A stretch of 64,000 bases of DNA. It comes from Nitzschia sp. pyKryTriq1 (lineage: Eukaryota > Bacillariophyta > Bacillariophyceae > Bacillariales > Bacillariaceae). The notes below the pieces were generated by a model. That model did not search any database and was not told the origin of the DNA. It worked only from the letters and a program-made list of their open reading frames with translations. Location: positions 1,488,001 through 1,552,000 of the forward strand of contig OY101118.1 in NCBI GenBank assembly GCA_956465555.1, given 5' to 3'. Position 1 is the stretch's first letter; the number at the start of each line of letters is the position of its first letter. A program made the translations under genes and the position numbers. Below are positions 29,834-40,413 of this stretch, piece by piece.

Positions 29834-31129
29834 ATGTCAAGCGATAATACTCCCAAGCCATTCGAGTGGCTTTCTGGCGGGCTTTTCTTCGGCAAAGGCA
29901 AGGGAGGAATCGAAAGTGTCGATTCCTGCAAGGATGTGCTGCAGTTGCTCAATGGGATTAACGAAAATTTGACGGCGATTGTGTTGGAACCGGAAAAGGA
30001 ATCATCCAAAGAGGAATCTGCATCATCATCGTTTGACAAGACTGCTGCTGAAGATTCCAATAAGGGAGGAGATGATGGTGCCAATCCTGCTCCCTCCAAA
30101 TTTCTCGAAGCCCGACTCAATCGAGTCCGCGTGCTTCTTTACGATGAACGACGGTCAACCTCGCAGCAGGAGCATCGTTGGAGCTCACCGGCAGTAGCGG
30201 GGGCGACGATGCAAGCGCTGACAGGAGACGGATTGAAGCATTTAATGCCGAAATTGATTGAGTTCTTGCCTCGGTTGTCCTTTGAGAGTCGGAAGCACGT
30301 TGCAACCGTCTTCAACTATCTGCTTGTTTGTGGATTCGAAGGATCAGATCGGGATCTCTACAAACCAATCATGGCGTCATTTTCAGACTACGTGGAAAAG
30401 AATTTTGATCTGATTCTCACGAATATCGTGAAGGGTTATGATTGTTCCATTCATGGAGTGACCGACGTTGGTTTGCACTGTGGGGCGATGTACAGGTCTT
30501 GCTTGAAACACGTCAATCTATACAGGGAATTGGTCTCGACCACCGAACGAGTAGAACGATACATACTGCCACTTCTGGACAAATACGTCCATGTGCCAAA
30601 CTTTGATATTTCAAGTTGTGCCATGGAGAGCTTGAGGCTTGTCTTTACAGCCGGCAGCGATGGCAGTTTCGTGAGCGATGAGAATGCCCAACGACAGATG
30701 GCAGAACTGGCAGCCTCCTTCCTTATACGGGACTATGAAATGATATGGGACGAACGCTTCAATCCCAAGCTAATGTCTGACCAATCAAATTATATGACCA
30801 AACGAGTAGCACTTCAGATCCTATCTACGGTCCTACTGACACGATCCAACTACGCCATTATGATCAAGTACGTCAACTCAAGGAAGAATCTGATCTTGGT
30901 GATGCACCTGCTTCGTGACACATCTCCGCACATCACCCTTGACGCATTCCATGTATTCAAAGTATTCGTTGCGAATCCCAACAAGATTCCAGAAGTTACC
31001 AAGATCTTGAAGGATAACAGCCCTAAACTATGCGCCTATCTTGAAACACTGCACTATGACAAGGAAGCATCAGATACACAATTTCGCGACGAAAAGGCAT
31101 TGATTGTAGCAACGCTTCGGTCAATGTAG
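29834..31129 (+). CDS. Mo25/CAB39-like scaffold protein (431 aa)
   Basis: Intronless. The whole protein is the alpha-helical Mo25 repeat fold. Recognisable blocks include FNYLLVCGFEG, LHCGAMYRSCLKH, YVHVPNFDISSCAMESLRLVF, DYEMIWDERFNPKLMSDQSNY, VALQILSTVLLTRSNYAIMIKYV and FHVFKVFVANPNKIPEVTKIL, in the order typical of the family. Known Mo25 proteins bind STE20-type kinases or their pseudokinase partner and switch them on, controlling LKB1 signalling in animals and cell polarity in fungi. A Ser/Glu/Lys-rich insert of about 50 residues (around EKESSKEESASSSF) sits after the first helices, making it longer than the usual about 340 residues. The 3' end lies 76 bp from the convergent membrane-protein gene. 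Confidence 0.88.
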   Translation: MSSDNTPKPFEWLSGGLFFGKGKGGIESVDSCKDVLQLLNGINENLTAIVLEPEKESSKEESASSSFDKTAAEDSNKGGDDGANPAPSKFLEARLNRVRVLLYDERRSTSQQEHRWSSPAVAGATMQALTGDGLKHLMPKLIEFLPRLSFESRKHVATVFNYLLVCGFEGSDRDLYKPIMASFSDYVEKNFDLILTNIVKGYDCSIHGVTDVGLHCGAMYRSCLKHVNLYRELVSTTERVERYILPLLDKYVHVPNFDISSCAMESLRLVFTAGSDGSFVSDENAQRQMAELAASFLIRDYEMIWDERFNPKLMSDQSNYMTKRVALQILSTVLLTRSNYAIMIKYVNSRKNLILVMHLLRDTSPHITLDAFHVFKVFVANPNKIPEVTKILKDNSPKLCAYLETLHYDKEASDTQFRDEKALIVATLRSM

Positions 31130-31205
31130 CTTCTAAGCACATAATAAGAACAGACTTCCAAAAGATCCTATTAACCCCACTTCCCATGGAATAACCATCG
31201 CGGCC

Positions 31206-33765
31206 TTAGACGTAGTCGATTTGGTAGAGGCTGAGATGCTTTCGCAGAGTCACACCAAATCGAAGGACACTGACCGCGTACAGAATGAAGATCGACGCCA
31301 GAGTTGCACTCTGTTTCAACTGCGTCTGAAGAATCGTGGTGACTTCCTGTAAGGTCCACTCAGGACATCGTAAACTCGGTATCAGATCATCGCACCTAGT
31401 ACATGTCTCGCCTCGATCCACGTTGCACGCTACGATTCCACGCTGACTCTCGTCAATCGGTACATTGATTAAATTGGCTGAAAAGAGGATGGATGCCACA
31501 AAAATCGTTGCCAACATCACCACATTAGCCGCCATCATTATGATCATCAANNNNNNNNNNNNNNNNNNNNNNNNNNNNNNNNNNNNNNNNNNNNNNNNNN
31601 NNNNNNNNNNNNNNNNNNNNNNNNNNNNNNNNNNNNNNNNNNNNNNNNNNNNNNNNNNNNNNNNNNNNNNNNNNNNNNNNNNNNNNNNNNNNNNNNNNNN
31701 NNNNNNNNNNNNNNNNNNNNNNNNNNNNNNNNNNNNNNNNNNNNNNNNNNTATGACTGCGATGTTTTTTGTTTGTTTGTCCCCGTGGTTTTGAATAGTGT
31801 ACGCTGATAGGAACCACCCCGTGAGTAATGCGACAAGAAAAAGCCCAGCCACCACCAAGTAAACGATACCAATCCATGAATTTTCAGCACCTGAACTGGA
31901 ACTCAAGAGGGATGAAGACGAAAAAAGCAGCACAGTTCCCACCATTGCATTGGTTATTGTTGGCAAGGAAAGCCAGGCAGGAACATTTGTTTCTCGCGAC
32001 TTTTGAACGATTGGTTTCGTAATGATGCGTTCGAAGGTATTTACCATGAGCAGCATCAAAACTAATAAAAGACTCGTCCACCCTGCAAGCCCAGTATAAT
32101 AAGTCAACATAACACCCTCCATCTGTTCTTGGGCGTCGTCTCGTATGATGGCACAATCCGAAGCGTTGTAGTTTGCCAGGCACCACCCCTCTTCCGTGTC
32201 ATAATCTGCCCCACCCAGAATTGGCACCAAGCATTTGGTGAGCGCATTCTCTTCGCCGCAAAAATAGAATCGAAACCATGACATGTGATCGGCAAGCCAC
32301 CTGTAGCCAAGGAAAAGGCAAATCAGAATATCGGTCCCTCGCAAGAAAGTCAATTATGAGGTAGGCCTTTTCTTTCTTACCAATGACGGATCCAAATCTT
32401 GGTAACATTGTGATAATCGTAGAGACTGATGTTGAAGAAAATTTCAAAGGGAACTATCCAAAAAATCACCCATAGATACCGAATGGCTCCAACCAAATCC
32501 ACCTCCTGCATCACCCGAATGGTACACGAGCATGTAATGATGAGGAAAAAAGCCAAGATACCGATTGAGAAGGCAGCTCCATTGCAATTCCAAAAATGTG
32601 GGGCAAAGCCTCGTAATGCCCCCGCTTGATCGTCCATTATCAAGAGTACAGCGACCAGCCACATCGACATGGCGACTTGAACGAAAGTCATAATCAGACA
32701 TAACACTGTGAGTCGAATCAAAACGGTTCGATCCGTGGACCTTCCTTGCGTTGCTTTTGGAAGACACCAAAAGCATGGCAAGACGTTGACCACGCAGCGC
32801 GAGATGCGCTCTAAACTGGGAGAAGCCCTAATCGGGGTAGATAGCCACATCGGTAAGACGAAACAACCGCAACAGATGATAGGCATGAACATATTGTCTT
32901 CGTCGTCGGTAGATTCTCCATCGTGGTCTCTCGTTCGATCTGTTGGATAATGTTCCGTTGCATGCGAGGTTACAGAATACATACTGGCGTGCATCAATTG
33001 TGTTTCTCTGGAGAGAGAAGATTCACGATGGCTCTCTGAACGGAGTTTCTTCGGCGAGTGGTGACGACTTGGCGAAACTGCTGTTGAGTGCATCGTCGAC
33101 TCCTCCTCCTCGTCGTCGTCTGTTGTATTCGGCGACAGCGGTAACTCCTTAATGGCGCCGTCCATGCCAATCTGCTGAGCAGAACGGCGGGTCGGGTCGG
33201 GGGTTCTTCTGCTGTAGGACGACGCCGCGTTGGATGTCGGCGTCGAGGGACCAAACACTGCATGTAGCGGAAGCGACGGGAGCGAGTTGTTACCATCTTG
33301 GTCCATACTGAATTTGACCGAGCTACTATTATTGTTCTTTGCAAGAAAATCCCCCAAGCCGTTTTGTGACTTTCCCAAGGATCTTTCAGACCGATCAGCA
33401 AACGGTATTGTCGGAAGGCCGCCTCCCATTGGAGCCTCCTCGCTCATACTGGCCCAACGGCCTCCAGAAGAAACATTTTGAAATCGAGGTGTCGTAGCTT
33501 CTGTCTCGTGGGAACTCCGCCTATTGCTCCAAGGTGTTGTATCTTCTGTCTCCTGGGAACTCCGCCTATTGCTCGAACCTCCTCTTCCCGTGCCTCGTTG
33601 TGTCACGGTTCTATACTGGTCTTCATTGTAGTCAAATTCCACACTGTCTTCGCCATCCGTACTCGTGCTTCTCCCCATTGCCGGACTTGGATTTGCCCCG
33701 CTTAGCGGCATGACATATTCAAAAGCGGCCGACTGATGCTCTTCCTCGTAATCAATGTGGTCCAT
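31206..33765 (-). CDS. Multi-pass membrane protein of unknown family, broken by an assembly gap
   Basis: Exon 1 (33765-32381) and exon 2 (32300 onward) join over an 80-bp GT-AG intron. The first about 290 residues are disordered and Ser/Arg/Pro-rich, with two copies of a 15-residue unit SNRRSSxETExTTP encoded by a 45-bp tandem repeat near 33490-33580. Then follow a short Cys-rich hydrophobic stretch (PIICCGCFVLPMWL), at least seven hydrophobic segments and a Cys-containing loop (FYFCGEENALTKCLV, GWCLANYNASDC with an N-glycosylation sequon). A run of Ns removes about 200 bp; the frame on its far side is offset, so an intron or wrong gap length is likely. After the gap two helices flank a loop with CTRCDDLIPSLRC. 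I do not recognise the family. Confidence 0.65.
31551..31750. other. Assembly gap (200 N)
   Basis: Exactly 200 unknown bases, probably a placeholder length. It falls inside the membrane-protein gene. Confidence 0.99.
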
Positions 33766-35265
33766 TTTTTCCTCGCTGATATACTACAAAGTAGCTAGTA
33801 GTCAAGTGCCTGTATATGACACAAAAATGGAGGAAACAAATCGGTGGCTTTTTTCCTGTCGATCAGTCGAACCACCTATTTTGCTCTTTTGTGCACCTTC
33901 ACGTCCAGCATCCAAGTGTCCCAATTATTCAATCCGTGTGTGTTGCGGCGGGTCGATTGGATTCTTCTATCTGTGTACTTTTGCCTCTTGTTCTTGCAGT
34001 TATTCTCCCTACCGGTACAAGTACCGTACTGTTTGCTTCTTGCTTGCCTCCGCCCGTTTGGTTTTTGGTTGTCAGACAGATGATGTGAGACGGGTGCGCG
34101 GTGGTAGGAAAAGTCGTGTCTCGCCCGAGATGACCCGGGCGCCGCGCCCGAGTCTTCGTACAGACTGTTCGTACCGGTACAAACGGTACCGTACAAGTAC
34201 CATACCGGTCTGTACAAGTACCAGGTACCGGTATTGCAGCCGTCATTTATCGGACACAAACGAACAATAAGCGAACACCCCTCACGAAAACTGACTACCG
34301 GTACATACAGTACGTTGTACCGGGACAAACCCCTCGACCGGTAGCTACTCTCTACTACTGTACTACTACTACTACTACTACGGTAGAGAGGGAGCTCTCT
34401 ACTATGGGTAGTAGTACTACAGCCCAGTACTGTAGTAGAGAGAGAGTACTTACTGTACGTAGTACGTAGTACAGTAAGTAGTCTACTACTATGTACTACT
34501 AGATAATGATCTATCTAAGACGAGCCACAAACCCGGACTTTTATTTGCTATTCTACTAGTAGAGACTAATGTCTGTAGTACAGTCAGTCAGTGGCAGGAA
34601 ATTTCCAACCCACCACGGTTTTAATATTCACCCAACTTCTATGCTGATGCAGTACTCGTAGAACCTTTGCTCGGGACGGCTTCCACCGGATTTGCTTTGA
34701 CGGCAAAGGAGGCAGTCGTCGGTCCATTGTTTTGTTGCTGATGAGAGGCAGTGTCTTTTTGTTGTTCCGGTACCAGGTACCTAATGGTACCTGGTACATA
34801 CTCGTAGACTATTAGTCTACCGATTGGTTTAGGTTTATGCGATGGTCTGCCTCGTCACTCCCCCACTCATCACTCATGAGTCAGCGCCCAAGAAGAACTG
34901 TGGTGCACGAGGACGACGACTCGACTTCGACCCCACACGGCGAAAATGCTGCATAGACATCAATTATCGGACATAAACGAACACTATTTGTTGTCGGTCT
35001 ACTCTAGCCTATTATTTCGTAAAGCATGTTTATCTACTACTCTAGCTACTAGTAGCTAGTAGTTCTCTTTGTGCTCGCTTACTTCGCTAATATTAACTAA
35101 GCGAGTTTTTTCCGATTGATACTACTAAACAACTCCCTCGAGTTGAGTAGTAGAGCTAGAGGAAACCTTTAAAGTCGTAAGTTTTGTAGCGAGAGAGAAC
35201 CTTTTAAAAATAGAACCTAGCTTCGATGATTACACATAGTGCTAAACAAAGATGCAATCGACTTC
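33766..35265. repeat. 1.5-kb spacer rich in GTAC and CTAG palindromes
   Basis: No gene is supported. Positions 34010-34500 carry CTACCGGTACAAGTACCG, TCGTACCGGTACAAACGGTAC, ACCATACCGGTC and ACCAGGTACCGG, then ACT trinucleotide runs (34355-34385), CTACTACTATGTACTACTAG and GTACGTAGTACGTAGTAC. Smaller blocks lie at 34768-34800 and 35028-35060. It covers the space between the 5' end of the membrane-protein gene and the 3' end of the permease gene. Confidence 0.75.
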
Positions 35266-37208
35266 CTACAGTCCGAACATGGTCCCTACAACGGCCATGA
35301 CAAAACCCGCGACTACAAAGCTCCAATACATTAGTTTCTCCAGGAAACCCAGCTTGTGGCCAAACAGCTTGAGATAGGCCGCCGCAGGAAAGATGACGGA
35401 CACAGTCATGGTGCATATCATTCCGACCAACGAACACAAGAAACTGAAGGATGGTACGTAAATAGCAACTGCCAGGGCTAGGGCCAAGAGGATAAACTTG
35501 ATAAGACCCGATGCAAGCTCCATAGCCTGATCGCTTGTCAGAAAGGGTGCCACAAGTTCTTCCATTCCAATAGCCAAGGGGAACATAGTCAAAGTCAGCT
35601 TGGAAAACGCTGTCAAGACCATTAGATAGGCCAGAATAGTCATGGCCAGGGCCGCCGATGAGTTCTGTTCCAGAGATATTGACACTTGATCGAAGACAAG
35701 GTTGCCAAACATGGAGTACCCACTCAAACCGACAGCCAAGCAACACCCCATGACGACAAGAAAGGAAAAATCCACAACCTTCTCAAACTCTTGTGGCTTT
35801 TGCATCGAGCTGTAAATCGAAGGGATAATAGCATGGCCTGAAAAACAATAGGCCACCAAACCAAACGCAGTAGCGAGTCCGTTGGTATGGAAAAGCGAAT
35901 GATACGGTGGTGTGGGAGGATTATCGAGGCGATTGGCCACTTCTTCCGTTATATCTCCTTCGAAAGCAAATGCCATGATCACAGCCCCGACGACGCAGAC
36001 AGTTGCGAATGTGCCGACCATACTCAAATAGGACAGCAATTTGGCAGTTCGCAACAACACAATAGGAACGGCTGAGACAATGCAGCATGCAATCATGTGG
36101 GTCTCCATCGAAATGCGTGGGAAAAGCGTGTGCAGGTGGTCTCCGATAGAAACCAAAAAGATGCAAATACACGAAAAAAGCTCAAAATACAAGACAATGG
36201 CCAGAACCAAGGCACCCCAGAACCCAAATGCCTCACGTGCAATGTCAGGGAATGAACGAATCGGCTTGCGCATTCGAGCTTCAGGGACGGATCCAGGTTG
36301 AAGTGGTGTTTTCCATGGAGAATCATCAAAATAGGCAGCTGGGCGTGGATCTCCATTGAGCTCTCTTCCGATCAAGATTGATGTCTTCCAGCAAATAAAA
36401 CCCAATGTAAGAATTGCAATTGTGCCTCCCAAAATCCCAGCTTTGGCGCAAGAGTAAGGTAGACCCAGCAGACCGACACCCATCAAGATATTGCACAGGT
36501 TGAATGCACATTCGGCCGAGGTTGCTTTCCCTTCCACATTCTTTACCCGCTCCTCTCGTGCCTTTCTTTCCTTCTTGGATGCCTTGATGGCGGCCTTGTC
36601 TTTGCGGAAAGAAGGCGACAATTCTCCACTTTCTTGATTTTGTTGTTTCAAAATTCTAGCTCTGTATTCCGCAGCCTCTTTTGCTTTCTGTTCTTGCTTT
36701 TTCTGGGTATCTGCTAGAGGCGTCAGCTTTTTCTGTGTCGATGTTCCTAGTCTGAGACTTTCTTTGGTAGCTTGAAAGTCCATGGCGGATACGTCTTTTA
36801 TGTTTCGTTTTTCGTCAATAGACTTGTGACGGGCCAGAGGCGGAAGAATAGTTCCTTGTGGTGTCTCGTATCGCTGCGGGAACAACGGCAAGAAGAAGCG
36901 ACTGTCTGTGAGCAATCACTTGCTTTCAATAAAGTGTCTCGGTCAATAGCAACCAAGCTAAGCCTTACCATGCGTCGCCTGGCCAAAGAGGTGTTTCCAG
37001 GTTTGGGGCTTCTAGTAAAGTGGTCCGCTTCGGCAGCATTAATGACGGGGCTGGCAAGAAGAGAGATCGAGCGTTCGAACGTAGCCGGCCACGGCTGACC
37101 CATTTCTGTCCAAATCTCCGACTCTTCGCTCGCAGGAGATAGTGCGTTTTCACCATCGTCCATCAAAGGACTCTGCTCATTTGCCTCCAGATCGCCGTCG
37201 GTTGCCAT
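35266..37208 (-). CDS. Amino acid/auxin permease-family transporter (615 aa, 2 exons)
   Basis: AAAP-family transporter related to vacuolar AVT and SLC32/36/38 proteins, which move neutral amino acids with protons. Exons are 37208-36969 and 36873-35266 with a 95-bp GT-AG intron. About 210 N-terminal residues are cytosolic, including acidic MATDGDLEANEQSPLMDDGE and a Lys/Glu/Arg-rich coiled coil (KQEQKAKEAAEYRARILK, KKERKAREERVKNVEG). The membrane part starts with the family signature NLCNILMGVGLLGLPYS and continues through about eleven helices, including AYCFSGHAIIPSIYSSM and GYSMFGN. The EQSPLM-type acidic Leu sequence near the start could be a dileucine sorting signal to a vacuole. That location is inference; the transporter class is firm. 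Confidence 0.88.
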
Positions 37209-37736
37209 CTTCAACCTCCCACCCCGATGACCAAAGAATAATGGATACTCTTCACTCGAAACTCGGCGTGTCCTCTAGCTAGTGGGTAAACAAGTCAGCT
37301 CTTTCTCTCGCTATGTAGATAGCCCTCGCCCCTCGCTTGGGCCGTCCTTTGCCATATTCACTGACGCCGCCTTCGCTTCTTGTTGCCAAAAATATTCTTC
37401 TTACTTGATAGAACAAAAACATCATAACCCACGCAAAGAAAAGCGCGCCATTTTCGGCGGCTGCTGGCGTGCGTGTGACAACGGGACCGCGTTCTTTCGG
37501 TATTTCGTGATGGCAGGGGTTTTGTACCAGGTCGGTGTACGTATCACACCGGCACAAATGCCTGCAACATACAGTACAAGTACCGACCGGCATGATGGTT
37601 CTCCATTACGCACGTCTGGGCGTCAGCCATCGCATTGCCCAGCGCGGTCACTACAGTTAGTATGACCGATCACAGAACTTCGGTACTTGTATGCATACCG
37701 GACAGTACGAATAGGGTTACAGTAGTACAGTACCGT
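37209..37736. other. Intergenic, 5' region of the permease gene
   Basis: No gene is seen. Scattered GTAC blocks occur at 37525-37590 (TTTTGTACCAGGTCGGTGTACG, CAGTACAAGTACCG) and densely at 37680-37736 (CGGTACTTGTATGCATACCGG, AGTAGTACAGTACCG) right up to the fold-back element. Confidence 0.55.
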
Positions 37737-38251
37737 TAATAAGCCGTGTCGCGCGGGCGCGGGTCACCGGAAATAATTTTTGCCACGAATTTTCTTCGTC
37801 TCGCCCACGCGATAACACGTGCTGTAGTAACTACCTGTCTGGCAATGTATCACCATAACCAAATTAATCGACTGAGGTTACGAATCATCTAAGTATCTTT
37901 TGGTTGAACGTGCTGCAAGAGGGAAAGGACCTTCAGAGCTGATTATGATCATATAGAGCTTGGCCAAATTTAACTAGCATTATCGCGAGGGACTCCCTCG
38001 TGATATTACTATGTAAAATGGGCCAAGGTCTGAAATGATCATAAACAGCTCTGAAGGTCATACCATTACACAGCACACTCTACCTAAACATACTTACCGA
38101 CGATTCGTAACGTCAGTCGTTTAATTTGGTGACAGTGATCCATTGCCAGACAGGTAGTTACTACAGCAGGTGTTATCGCGTGGGCGCGACGAAGAAAATT
38201 CGTGGCAAAAATTATTTCCGGTGACCCGCGCCCGCGCGACACGGCTTATTA
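37737..38251. mobile_element. 515-bp fold-back MITE (full-length inverted repeat)
   Basis: The sequence from TAATAAGCCGTGTCGCGCGG at 37737 is repeated in reverse complement at the other end, finishing CGACACGGCTTATTA at 38251. The outer about 120 bp of each arm match with only a few differences. Pairing continues inward: CGACTGAGGTTACGAATCAT pairs with the complement of CGATTCGTAACGTCAGTCG, ACCTTCAGAGCTGATTATGA with TCATAAACAGCTCTGAAGGT, and the centre near 37993 reads CGAGGGACTCCCTCG. So the entire element is a single imperfect palindrome. It has no coding capacity. The ends allow a TA target duplication (TA|ATAAGCC...GGCTTAT|TA), suggesting a Tc1/mariner-type or other TA-targeting non-autonomous DNA transposon. 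Confidence 0.88.
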
Positions 38252-38670
38252 CTACCGGTACCAGATGCGCACGTCTACTGTACGAAATCCATGCTATGTA
38301 CATGCTACTGTACTATACCGGTATCCATACATGCCGCCGTTCGCTTATACATCTCCAATAGATAGGTACCAGTACCAGTACTCTCTACTACTCTTTCTAC
38401 TCTCTCTAGAGAGAGATTGTGTCTTTGAGTACAACATTACTCTAACTATTCCTACGTAATGTTTTGTACTAAACTCCACCTCGTGGGGTCTCATCCACAC
38501 TTCGTACCAAGACTTTGACTCCTATTTCCATTGCAACTATTCTTCATTTCTCAAGTGTGTGGCTGTGTTCGCCAGCGACTGTCTCATTGCATACTTGTAC
38601 GAAGTACAAGAAGTACTAGTAGACTCCTGTTGGAGCAGTCACACTTCTTCGTTCGTCAACTGGGCGGTCT
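38252..38670. repeat. Intergenic with GTAC block (38252-38405)
   Basis: CTACCGGTACCAGATGC directly abuts the fold-back element, followed by TACTATACCGGTATCC, GGTACCAGTACCAGTAC and CTCTCTAGAGAGAG, the last a perfect palindrome. GTACGAAGTACAAGAAGTAC is at about 38597-38616. The 3' UTR of the mitochondrial carrier gene probably lies at the right edge. No gene is seen. Confidence 0.6.
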
Positions 38671-39828
38671 TCACGGACCACATGACAAAAAATCCATCAC
38701 CGCTTCATAAACCAAAAAAGTCACAGCTGCACTTGGTGCCACTCGGATCGCGTTGGGGATACAGCCTTTGAAGAACCCTGTTGGTCCTTCCTTCTCCAAG
38801 ATTCGCCTAACTGCCGCTGAAGTTCCAGCGTATTCCCGTTTTACCACTCTTACTTCTCCTTCAGAGGTCAACTCCACCGTTTCGGATCTTTGCTGTAATC
38901 GAGCTTTCAAAACCTGAAGAGGATATGTCACGGTGCTCGCCGTTCTAAAAAGGGTTGAGCCACATCATTACACAAAATTCGCATCATCACAGCAACTTGA
39001 AACTGCCCAAAAAGAACCATAAACTTACATTTTGGAGACAGCCCCCATTGTTAAATAACCAGCCGATTTTTCAAGTCTATCAATCAGCGATGAGTTTTCT
39101 CCGCTTGAAATATCTCGTTGAGCTCTCGCATAGTGAAAGTGTTTCCGAAGAAATTCATATACGACAAACTGGACGCCTCCATGAGAAGTCAGCAGAAGAG
39201 CAGGCCATGATCCCTTGTACAGCGCCAAGAATCCCTCTTCTCGAACTATTGTCCTTGCGGCATCTATCATACCGTCGTATGGTTTCACTGACGTATGCAC
39301 ATGCTGTGATGCTTTTTTCATTTGGAGTTGCATTCTCAGTTTTATGAGCCAGACTGGGTTAGTGAGTCCGACCATGACGGCGCCAGAAGAGCAAGCGAGG
39401 ACAAAGTTGTCCACAGGAGTCAGTGTGTACTGTTTTCCATTGTCCAAAGTATCGGCTCTTCGCTGACGTAACTCCTTTTTAAAAGCTTCGTAGATAAAGA
39501 AGAACCCACCCCATGATACTGACGAACCGATGACTGCAGGAGCTAGTCCTTGGTACAACCCAGCCACCCCTTCATGACGTATCACCCCTCGGACGATGCT
39601 CATAGCCCCCATACGATGACGACTTCTTTTAGGCTTGAGCTCGGTTGTCGTTGTCGTTGTCGGCTTCAGTGAGACATCGCCTTCATTCACTTGAAGTCTA
39701 ACCTTGATATTGTCCAGAGGGAGGAGGAGCATTGTGCTCACAGTTCCACCAGACAGGCCTGCCAAAAGCGGTGCCACCGCTGGTCGCGGCGTCTTGTCGG
39801 TCGGTTTTGCAGGGGTGCTCATGCTCAT
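38671..39828 (-). CDS. Mitochondrial carrier (SLC25), folate/FAD/NAD-type (357 aa, 2 exons)
   Basis: Exons are 39828-39029 and 38944-38671, with an 84-bp GT-AG intron. The start is the first in-frame ATG (MSMSTPAKP). It has the three-fold carrier repeat with signatures PLDNIKVRLQ, NPVWLIKLRMQ and YPLQVLKARLQ, each followed later by its [E/Y]G-type partner block (GVAGLYQGLAP, GFLALYKGSW, GPTGFFKGCIPN). Trp in the second signature (NPVWLIK) is typical of the group carrying folate, FAD, NAD or pyrimidine nucleotides. So a mitochondrial or, less likely, plastid or peroxisomal nucleotide/cofactor carrier is expected. A Thr-rich insert (PTTTTTTELKPK) lengthens the first matrix loop. The substrate cannot be fixed from sequence. 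Confidence 0.87.
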
Positions 39829-40413
39829 GTAGATAGATTGCACTGCCTCCGGGGCCTTTGATGCCGCTGCTCCTACAGTACTGTATGTGGTTGAAGAGGG
39901 ATGCGAGAACGTACAAGTCCAGTTCGTACATGTACAGTACCGGTATCATACTTGAATTATATTGCTATCTTCAGCAGGACCGCTCAGCACCGTCGTCGTC
40001 GTCGTCGTCGTCGTTCCATTCTCATTTCTCATTATTTCTCGGGAAGGCGGAGGAAGAAAAGAAAAGCGCGAAGAAAAACCGATGATCGTCATCATGCAAG
40101 ACCAAATTTAGTCACGAATAAAATGTTCACTGATGACTGACGAACGGAGACGTCATAACCCCGCCGAAAAATCGAGGAGTGCGCACAGATAGATACATCA
40201 CGTACGGTATGTCACATACGTGTACCGTGAACCGTAAGAGTGTAGTGCTTGTGTAATTTGTGATCTAAAAAATATTGACTGTCAATTGTCATCTGACTTC
40301 GTTGATACAAAAAAAATTACTCTCTCCAATACCATCAGAAGCCTGGTCAGAGCAGCACCGCCAATCGGTCGTACACTACCGGTACAGTATTGCCTATAAG
40401 AGTGTTATGGACG
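39829..40413. promoter_or_regulatory. Divergent promoter region with GTAC sites
   Basis: This lies between the starts of the mitochondrial carrier (minus) and the PAP2 phosphatase (plus). It holds ACATGTACAGTACCGGTATC at 39925-39945, a six-fold GTC/CGT trinucleotide run near 39992-40014, ATGTCACATACGTGTACCGTG near 40209 and CTACCGGTACAGTATTG at 40377, about 25 bp before the PAP2 ATG. Confidence 0.45.
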
